Below are positions 1 through 7,883 of a DNA stretch of 16,303 nucleotides, in pieces. Origin of the DNA: Polyrhizophydium stewartii (lineage: Eukaryota > Chytridiomycota > Chytridiomycetes > Rhizophydiales); NCBI GenBank assembly GCA_027604665.1, contig JADGIZ010000307.1, positions 1 to 16,303 on the forward strand, in the 5' to 3' direction. The notes beneath the pieces are model-generated. The model made no database searches, was not told where the DNA came from, and worked only from the letters and a program-made list of their open reading frames with translations. Both the position numbers and the translations under genes were made by a program. Within the stretch, counting starts at the first letter, position 1; the number at the start of each line of letters is the position of its first letter.

Positions 1-1296
1 CCCCCCGCCCCGCTGACCGGCGGCCCCACAGGTATCGTCGCCTTCGACGCCGCCGACGTCACCTTCCCGCCCGACCTGATCGTCCAGGGCGCCGGCGGCT
101 TCTGTCCAGACCTGGGCAGCATCAAGCCGCTGGTCGAGTGGCGTGCCCAGGACGACCGCAGCCTGCTGCAGGCGCTCGTCGCCGTGCGCCTCATGTTCAT
201 CGTGGGTCACGCCCGGCGCTGCGCTGCACAGGCAAGGGCTGACGACATGCGTCGCCCGAGCAGGCCGACCAGCGTCGCCGCATGGCCGAGTGCCCCGTCG
301 AGCGCATCGTCTTTGACGTCAGCTGTCTCTCGCACGTCTACGATCTCGAACTGCTTGTCGAGATGGGCGACGACGATCACAAGCTCGTCTGCCACTTTTA
401 TCTGCCACTTGCGTACGAGGAGTTCTTCTCTGACACGGACGACCAGGAGCCCGCAGGAAGTGCGTTTCCAGCCAGATGGCTTCCGATGTGCGCACGCTGC
501 TGACGCCGGTTCGCGCAGAGGCGATCCTGCATGTCGCCTTGACAGCCAATGCCATCACGAACAAGATCGAGGCGACGTCGCGCGAGCTCCTCACGCCGCC
601 GCGGCTGCTGCCCGACAGCACGATCCGGGTCTGTCTCTCTGCCGTCATCGCACGGCGGTGCCGCAATGCTGAAACCTTGCCTCGCAGCTACCTGCCCTCG
701 GCCTCGACACACTCATCCTCGACTACGTTGAACAAGTGCAGGACGTGCTCGCGCGCAGCCGCAATGCGCGCTTCAACAGCCTTGCCTCGCGCGAGATGCT
801 CGTCAAGTGCTTCCTCACCGAGTTCCAGCAGTTTATCGTCGAGTACGACAGCGTGGACTTTACGTATCTGTCCCTTTTCATCAGCATCGTATCGCCTGTG
901 CCAAACAAGAGCACGCCGAACGTGACTGCCGCGGCCCTTGTCAACAGTGCGTCGGCTCCCTTCTTCTTAAGCAACCATCCCAGATCTTGCTGATCGGTGC
1001 GATATTTTGCCTACAGTCACGATCCCAAAGTCGTTTCCCGATGCGCCGCCCGCCATCATGCTGGTCTCGCCCGTGGTCTTCAAATCCCCTGACTCGCACG
1101 TCCCTGAATCGCGCGAATGGCGTGTTGCCTTTACGCGCAATACTATCATCGAGGACTACGTTGAGTTTGTCAAGTAAGCCGCCGTACGCTGTGTTCTTGC
1201 GCCGCCGCCAGGCTGCTAATCGGTGCGCGCTCCAGAAACAACATCGTCGCGCAGATTGCCCAATTCCACGGGACTGTCACCCCAAAGCTGAAGTAA
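1..1296 (+). CDS. BABAM2: BRCC45/BRE (BABAM2) homologue, 5'-truncated by the window
   Basis: This is the scaffold subunit of the BRISC and BRCA1-A deubiquitinase complexes; BRE folds as UEV-like domains and supports the BRCC36 metalloprotease. Visible exons are 32-183, 264-459, 519-628, 688-946, 1017-1173 and 1236-1296, all in phase, giving about 310 residues; human BRE has 383. Bases 1-31 are the 3' end of an intron (CGCTGACC, then CCACAG). Family similarity, recalled rather than searched, is clear in three blocks. The first exon has FPPDLIVQGAGGFCPDLGSI, like [20 protein letters not shown]. Exon 4 has LILDYVEQVQDVL and FIVEYDSVDFTYLSLFI, like CLIDYVPQV and VEYDAEGFTKLTLLL. Exons 4-5 join as ALVNITIPKSFPDAPPAIML. 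The last exon replaces an in-frame TAA that would be read at 1175 if the GTAAGC intron (1174-1235) were kept. The start lies upstream of the window. The next gene begins 62 bp downstream on the same strand. Confidence 0.82.
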
Positions 1297-1358
1297 ATCA
1301 CAATCTCTCCCAAAAGCCAGATCCAGCGCCGCCAGAATTCCCAATCGGCACGCACCCT

Positions 1359-4300
1359 ATGAGCTCTGCAGAGGTCGCGCCGTCCCGCGTCCACTTTGCG
1401 GAGGCGTCGGACGACCATGCGGCCGAAGCCGTCGGCCAGACTGCTGCGCAGACCCAGCCACGCATCTCGACCGCGCACTGCCCCGCACAGGTCGATGCGC
1501 CGGCCAGCGCGCAGATGCATTCCAAAGTTGCCAGCACAGTCTCGACAGACTCACTGATGCTCGAGACGCAGGCACACGGCTCGATGCAGCCGCTTTCTCC
1601 CGGCACACAAGCAGACCCATTCGCCAATCTCTCGACATACTTTGCGGACCTGTGCGCCAGGACCGCCGCCATCGAGAATGTGGCCGCAAGTGCTGCAGTC
1701 TCAAACATCGAGACAATATCACGGTTGGTGAGTGTGCCCCTTGCACAGACGTGGGGGGACGTAGATGCCGCGAAGACGACAGCTCTGCGAGTGTATGAGT
1801 CCGCATATTACATGCAGCTTGCAGCTGGCGGCCCTTGCGCACAGCCGGCCCTGCCTGCCGTGCAGTTGCAACGCCCTCTATGCTCGAGCACATCCACACC
1901 GCGCATCTGCTGATCAAACTATCGGCGACACGCTCGCCGCCGCTGCCTTCGGTTGCTATCGCCGTGCCAACATGCTCCTTTGGGCGTTCCTATGGGCTCG
2001 CCGATGTTTCGACGCTCTGAACGGCCTGCGTCTCCCTGCGGGCCAACGCACCAGAACGCCACGCTTCGCGGAATGGCCGATCGGTCCGGCCGCACAATGG
2101 ACCATCTGGACATCAGCTCCAAAGCCGCACTGATCCGCCTCGAGAAGCAGCTTGTCGACATCAGCATGTGCTATCAGACGCTTTCGGTGTACTTCCATGA
2201 TCTGGACGCGGTACGCAACGACGTTCTCGGCCGGCTTGCAAGCCCCGCGCTTCTCGAGCAGCTCGCCAGCCTACGCACCAGCGCCAAGATTATCCTGCCG
2301 TCACCGAGCTCGGCGGGCTCGATGCCCTGGTCTGAGTCTTCTGCGCGCTTTTCGGGCAGCTTCGGCGTGCAGTCAAGCGGCACTGGCCAGCCTCGTGTGA
2401 ATTCGATAGGCTCGCCGGCCGAAGGTGTGCGCTCCTTTTGCCTTATTCTGATACCACTGCCATATCTGACGAAGAGCGACACTTTCCTCGTATACATCGT
2501 CCAATCTGAAACGCCATAGTGCCACCGGCAAATGGACAGAGCCCTGCGGCAGGGCCGCCCAAGATGTTCTCCAAGCTTCCCAAGGAGGTCATTGATGCCA
2601 ACTTGCCAAAGCCGGAGCTCATGCGTCTGTCGGCCGTGTACGAGCTCATCGAGACCGAGGCAGACTACTGTCGCGATCTGTCGACAATAATCAACGCAAG
2701 TACACCTACCTCGTTCGCATCAGATCAATTTTGTACTGACATTTCGCCGAATGCTGGGCAATCAATCCAGTTCCACAAAATCCAGATGCGCGAGAGCAAG
2801 ATCGTGTCCGAGGCCGACATTGCAGCGCTCTTCTCGAACGTTGACCAGCTGCTTGTTGCGAACCAGGTCAAGAACTTGCCCTCAAAACTACTGCGCATTA
2901 ATCGCATGCGCTGACGCCGCTGGAAACAACAGGGTCTTCTCAACAAGCTGCTTGCCAGGCGAGATGCGAACCCAATCATCCAGGAGATTGGTCAGAGTTT
3001 GGACGAAGCTCCCACAGAAGCGACAGCCCATACTGACATTCGTTTCTGATCGCGATGCAGGCGACATTATCAGCGATTCCGCCGATGTAAGATTCGGCCA
3101 CCGGCCGCCGTCGCATTCACTGATAAACGGCTGACATTACGGCTTGCGAATCAGAGCCTCAAGGTGTACACTTCGTACGCGGCAAACTATCCTGCTGCCA
3201 TGAAGCTCGTGCACCACATCCAAGCGAGGACGGACATCAAAGATCTGCTGCAGGTGCGTGCGGCCGCGGCATCAACTGGAATCCGTGCAATCCTAATTTC
3301 GCGAGCAGAAATGGATGAACAGCCCAGAATCGCGCGGCCTGAGCCTCGAGTCCTTCTTGGTCAGTCTTGTCGGGCCCAAAAACGCATTTCGCGCGTACTG
3401 ACGCTCGAAAGTACCTTCGTATCAACGCAGATCAAGCCCGTTCAGCGCATTTGCAAGTCCGTCTTGCGCTGAGCGTGAATGCACTCACTATACTGGGGAC
3501 GCTGACACATCTCCTTCGACGGCAGATACCCGCTTCTTCTGAGGGTACAGCCTCTCGAGGTTCAGGTCCACACGCCACACGGCAGTAGCTGACAATGTGT
3601 CGCCGCAGGAACTTGAAAAGTACACCGAGCGCGCGGGCAATGCTGCGGATCAGGCGAACCTGCGGACCGCGGCCGAGAGAATCGAGTCGGTTGTGTCGCT
3701 CGTCAACGAGGCGACGCGCCAGGCCGAGGAGCGCCAGCGCATTCTCAACCTTGAAGCCACCATCGAATCGCCCGTGGTGCGTGTAGCCAGACATCTCATC
3801 TCGCATGACGGCACGCGCTGACAATCTTTCTGCAGCCGCTTGGGTTTGGCGAGAAGAAGCATCTCAAAGACGGGCCATTGCAGCGCCTCGCAGGGGGAAA
3901 GGCCAAGGAGCGATATGTCGTGCTCTTCACGGACCTGCTCATCATCTGCAAGGCACAGAAAGGCCCAAGCACTTTCAAGTACGAGCTCGAGACGGTATAC
4001 TCTCTTGCCGAACTGACGCCGCGGCACGAAACGCGAGGTACCGCAAGTGACCGGGACATTGAGTGCTCGATGGCAGCGGCTAACACACATATCACTCGAA
4101 CCTCGCGCAAATCAGTCGAAGGCAAGACAAAGACCTCGATCATCATGCAGTTCAACATCATCACGTCCGAGGACAAGGACACACTCGCGTTTGCGACGGC
4201 GACCGAGGATGAGCGCAACAAGTGGGTCGACATGTTCAACTTGACGTTCAAAGACATCACCGAGGAGCACCGCTCGGCAGTCAAGAACAAGGCGAGCGCA

Positions 4301-4928
4301 GGCATTGCCAAGCAGTCGAGTAGCAGCGACGTTCTCGGTATTGGATTCCGCACCACTGTCAAACGCACCAAGAACAACACCGGCCGCGGGACGAGCATGG
4401 GCCCTGCTTCGTCGCTGCTACGCAAGGTGCGCCGCTGCTGATGCGTGCTCGTTTGCACCAATGCTCTGTCTGACCGGACTGTCGCGGTACACTGAGAAGC
4501 AAGCCGCTGCGCGCGTGAGCCTCATGGAGAACTGGATGGTGGGCCAGAACAACGCCGCGACGCTCAACGAGCCAGAGTGCGTCGAGATTGGCGGAGTGAT
4601 CCACAAGCGCGCCATCGCCGCCACGGGAAACATTTACTACTTTGCTGTCACAACACGCCAATCCATCTGGAAGCTGCCCGAGAATTACACGATCGTAGAC
4701 ACAGTGCCGGCCTCGGCAGGGGTGGTGCACGATCAAGAGACCGCCGAGGGCGACGCTTCTCGCGAGCAGTACGAGATCGAGGAGGAAGAAGGCATGATGC
4801 TTGACTCGGTCGATGGATTCCCCGACTGGCGCCGCGTCGACCGCGGCGACGGGATGCCCTACTTCTTCAACATCAACACGCAGGAGACACGGTGGGAACA
4901 CCCGAGTATCACATCTCTTGACGCGTAA
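1359..4928 (+). CDS. Rho guanine-nucleotide exchange factor, DH-PH plus tandem WW domains
   Basis: Predicted exchange factor that loads a Rho-family GTPase with GTP. Modelled exons: 1359-1727, 2055-2424, 2520-2695, 2771-2866, 2933-2990, 3061-3086, 3155-3253, 3309-3359, 3431-3456, 3526-3544, 3609-3776, 3836-4037, 4116-4426 and 4497-4928 (800 aa). Residues 1-270 are low-complexity and helical, with no domain I recognise. The DH domain (about 278-480) opens with AVYELIETEADYCRDLSTII and contains the hallmark IKPVQRICKYPLLLREL, readable only after joining four short exons. The PH domain (about 495-615) includes KERYVVLFTDLLIICKAQKG and ends with the helix DERNKWVDMFNLTF. Two C-terminal WW modules follow: WW1 (about 688-719) has YYF, W and P but lacks the first Trp; WW2 (about 766-793) has both Trp residues (PDWRRV, TRWEHP). 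The GTPase target cannot be told from sequence. The join between 1727 and 2055 is the least certain. An acceptor shift at 4496/4499 would remove one residue. Confidence 0.85.
1728..2054 (+). other. Long first intron of the RhoGEF gene, or two introns flanking a small exon
   Basis: This 327-nt stretch starts with the best donor in the gene (GTGAGT at 1728). It ends at CACCAG (2054), preceded by CTGAAC. Exons on both sides are then phase 0 in the same frame. It is about four times longer than the other introns here. An alternative is a small exon of about 100 nt ending at 1963, reading TPSMLEHIHTAHLLIKLS in another frame. That needs donor GTGTGC at 1732, an acceptor at 1817, 1844 or 1865 with no clear branch motif, and a second intron 1964-2054. 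I favour the single intron. Confidence 0.5.
2696..2770 (+). other. GC-AG intron inside the DH domain
   Basis: The donor is AAC|GCAAGT, the classical GC-type donor, and the acceptor is AATCCAG. A CTGAC motif lies inside the intron. Removing it joins CRDLSTIIN to FHKIQMRESKIVSEADI, which matches the helix spacing of DH domains. The intron is 75 nt with no in-frame stop, so a retained copy would still read through. Confidence 0.7.
3061..3608 (+). other. Microexon cluster encoding the DH core helix
   Basis: Five consecutive coding exons in this stretch are 26 nt (3061-3086), 99 nt (3155-3253), 51 nt (3309-3359), 26 nt (3431-3456) and 19 nt (3526-3544), separated by introns of 55-71 nt. The last two encode IKPVQRICK and YPLLLR, the most conserved segment of any DH domain, and each junction keeps phase. 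The 548-bp stretch therefore contains 221 coding bases. Because the joined peptide is a textbook DH signature, the exon boundaries are well supported even though these exons are too short to stand out as open frames. Confidence 0.85.
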
Positions 4929-5136
4929 GCTGGCAATTGCCGCAGACTCGAGCGCCTCTGCCATGCGCCGCCGGTACGGGAGCGTCTCACTTCGCTTTTC
5001 GCCATCCAAGCACCATTCACTTGTTTTCTTCTATCTCTTGCCCCACAACCTCTCACGGCTCGCTCACTCATCCAATAAAGTGCACAGCTGGTTTACTGAA
5101 CGAGCAAGGCCGCACGCCGAGGATGCCCAACACCAG
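4929..5136. other. Convergent intergenic region between RhoGEF and BBOF1
   Basis: 208 bp between the RhoGEF stop and the BBOF1 stop, holding both 3' ends. It contains a plus-strand AATAAA and is otherwise unremarkable. The RhoGEF stop overlaps a possible GTAAGC donor at 4925, so a short further 3' exon cannot be fully excluded, although the second WW domain makes a natural end. Confidence 0.7.
5074..5079 (+). promoter_or_regulatory. AATAAA polyadenylation signal candidate
   Basis: A canonical AATAAA hexamer lies 146 bp past the RhoGEF stop codon. It is the only one I see in the plus-strand 3' region before the convergent BBOF1 coding end, about 60 bp further on. It fits as the cleavage and polyadenylation signal of the RhoGEF transcript. 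Confidence 0.55.
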
Positions 5137-7857
5137 TCAGTTCTGGTCGGGCTCGATCTTGATCTCGGGCATGCCCGTCGCGACCTTGATGCGGCCGTTC
5201 ATCGAAGACTGCAAGTCACCCTCGACGTCGTTGAGCGCAAACATGGGGAGTGAAGGAAGACCCGCAAGCTTAGTGGCGCCATCAGGGTGCTCTGCCGCTC
5301 CCGATGCGCTCTGAGTGAGCTCATCTTGTGCGTCTTCGACGGCGATCGCGGGCATGCTTGGTTGCTTCGCCCCGGCCGCCAGCGGTTGTCCGCCAGAATC
5401 GTTGGTTCCGCTGATTTGACCACCATCGCCACCACCGCCGCCGGCACCGCTGCGATTGGATTGCGAGAGAGCGAGGTTCGATCCGTTTGTGCGTGAATTA
5501 GCGAGCGCTCCTGCCGAGGAGTTCTGCTCAGCCTGAGGCGCAAACGGCGGGGCATCGTCAAAGTCGGTGTGGTCAATGTCGACCTCGCGATCAAACCCGC
5601 GCGCGAATCCGTTCGATCCAAGGCTTCCGCGGTACCCGTTGAGCTGCGCCCGCGAGCGCTCGGCTGCCTCGGCTGCCTTGGCCAGCGACATGCCGTTCAT
5701 CTTGGCGAACAGGATACGCAGCACGCGCTCCTTGTCCTCCCACGACAGATCCTTGATGTCGAGCTTGGCGCCGGGATTGGCACCAATCGGCTTGATCTCG
5801 CCGTCGCCATTAATGAGCGCTTCAGCAAGGGCTTCGCCGCGCAGACGAGCAGGCGGTGGCCGAAATGACTGGACCGGCGGGACTACGCCCTTTTCTTTGA
5901 AGACCTGCATAACGCCGTCAGGGCAAAATCGAGTGCACTTTGCAACGCTGGAGTACGCACCGTCCGCATTCTCTGGTTGTACTCAACCTGAGACTCCTTT
6001 GCGGCTTTCTCCCGCAGCTTGCGAATCTCACTCTTGACCATCTCGAGTGAGTCCAAGAAGAACTGCTCGAGCTCTGTGCGCTGGTCGAGAATGTGCTGCG
6101 CGAGTCGCTGTTGCACGGATTGAAGAGCGTGAGGCCATGGATTCGGCTGTACTGCACACAATCAAATACGTCGGCTGACCTTGATATGCTTCATCTCGAG
6201 TGTCTTGCGAGCGAGGCTCGAGCGCAGGCGGTCGGCAACTTGCCGCACCTCGTCCAGCTCGCGTCTTGCCAGATTGCCAATGATATCGCGCTCGTGCTCA
6301 AACTCCCGCACAACATGGGACAGAGAGTGCTCCATGCTCGAGATCTTGAACTTGAGCTCCTTGATCTTTGCGTGCCAAGATCAGCGGATCGTCTGTCAAG
6401 GCAAGAGCGAATCCGGCATTCAAACCCCGCACAGACCTCTTGCTCCTGCTTTTTGGTCTGCATGATCTTCTCCTTTACGACGACGTTGTGCAAGTCCTTC
6501 TCCTCTGTTAGTTGTCGATTTGCCTCGACTAGTTCGGCATTCATCTTGGCCAGCTCCTCGCCCTCCTGCACGTGGTAGCGTAGGGCCTCGGCCATGCGGA
6601 TGTTCTCCTTGTAGACCTCCTTGGTTGTGTCCTTGAGATTGAGCACGGCTTCCTGGCTCGTGCATGATGCCATGTCAGCCAAAGCGGCTCGCGTACTCTT
6701 TACAGCACGGCATGCACCTTGTGTGCCTTGGTTGCCAACTCGGAGATCTTGCGGTTCGCCTCCTTTTGCAGCCGAATCTTCTCCTCAAAGAACTTCCGCT
6801 CAAGCCTGGTGATGATGTCCTTGTGGCGTTTCTCAGTGTCTGAAAGCTCGTGTTTCTGCTGCTCAAGATCCCGCATGAGGTCCTGCCGCTTGCGCTGTAT
6901 CGACGGCAAGCTCGCAAGGTCAGCTTACAAAGGCGTATGTGTGCGGCTGGAGAGGGCGAAACGAAGGTGACACAAACAGACCCGAAAGTCCTTGATGACA
7001 GAGAACTCTTGCTGCATGATCTTATAGGCAGCTTCCTTTTCGTTGAGGATCGCATTGAATTCTGTTATCGAGGGCATCAGCTGGCCAGCCGACAAGTAGA
7101 GTATGGGGCGATGGGCATATGCTGACCGGCAATCTTTCGGTCGCTCTCTTCGACAACTGCCTCGCGTGCTTTTTTGGAGAGCACCTCCTGCTCCATCATC
7201 TTTTCTTTGAGTTCTTTGATCTCTCGGTCCTTGGCCTCACATTCTTGATGGAGCGCCGCAATCACTTCGAGCTGCGTTGTGTCGTCAGACCTTCTGTCGC
7301 ATCGGCGTGCAGGGCGGCGACAGTGCATTCAAAAGAGGCTCACTGCGTCCTTCTCCTGCTGCTGCCTGGTCTCATTGAGCATCTCGTTTGTCTGCACGCT
7401 GGGGTTTGTGTCCAACACGCACGGTCAGATGGCGCCTCCAAAGCCGGCGGCGTGAGATGGTCAAGACACGCACAGATTCTCCATGCGCTCCTGCGTCTGC
7501 CGCAGCGACTTGCTCGTTGCCTCCAGCCTGCATGCCCGACCGTCCGTTTGCGAGACATCAGCTGCGACTGCGGCGCATCGGCGGCCGCCTCTCGGCCCTC
7601 GCCGTGTTTGGCCGAGACGCAGCCGTCTCCATAGGCGCTGGCGCGACGCACGTCTTCTCAAGCGCGTATTCTCGCGTCGTGACGACCTCGCCGCGGTCGT
7701 TGGTGACCATGTCCTTGGGCAGCTTGACAGCCTTAGCGCGCTTGCCCTTCTTGCCCTTCTTCTTGCCGCCCTTGGCGGTCTTCTTGGATGTCGTCGACGC
7801 CAGCGCATCTTCGTCGGCGCTCGCAGCCACCGCAGGCTCGCTCGGCGCCGTGCTCAT
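5137..7857 (-). CDS. BBOF1: Basal body-orientation factor 1-like coiled-coil protein (DUF4515 type)
   Basis: Likely a basal-body or flagellum-associated coiled-coil protein. Exons on the minus strand: 7857-7652, 7527-7474, 7398-7344, 7271-7127, 7061-6982, 6894-6718, 6652-6437, 6365-6180, 6107-5961 and 5904-5137; all phases agree, giving 677 aa. The N-terminus is a Lys/Gly-rich block (KTAKGGKKKGKKGKRAKAVK). From about residue 70 to 420 it is nearly continuous coiled coil. Recognisable blocks are LERKFFEEKIRLQKEANRK, KEVYKENIRMAEALRYHVQE and, after the coil, LSWEDKERVLRILFAKMNG, which I recall as the C-terminal signature of BBOF1/CCDC176. A Gly/Ser/Asn-rich tail of about 170 residues makes it longer than the human protein (529 aa). 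The acceptor at 6895 (ATACAG) could instead be at 6883. Another ciliary coiled-coil family is possible. The gene is divergent from its right neighbour (26 bp) and convergent with RhoGEF. Confidence 0.72.
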
Positions 7858-7883
7858 GTTCCGACTTCACCGGCAAAGTCGAA
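7858..7883. promoter_or_regulatory. 26-bp head-to-head gap between BBOF1 and ANGEL-like start codons
   Basis: The BBOF1 ATG ends at 7857 on the minus strand and the best nuclease ATG is at 7884 on the plus strand. If both starts are right, each gene's core promoter must lie inside the other gene or be shared. An earlier in-frame ATG for the nuclease at 7788 would make the coding regions overlap by 70 bp. I see no TATA box. Confidence 0.5.

Noticed and set aside
1017..1177. BABAM2 ending at the TAA at 1175-1177
   Set aside because: That TAA lies inside a good GTAAGC donor. Splicing to 1236 adds a conserved-looking C-terminal helix in phase.
807..1913. A single 368-residue plus-strand frame joining BABAM2 and RhoGEF
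   Set aside because: Its first part is out of frame with BABAM2 exons and runs through two introns. Only the part from 1359 is the true RhoGEF first exon.
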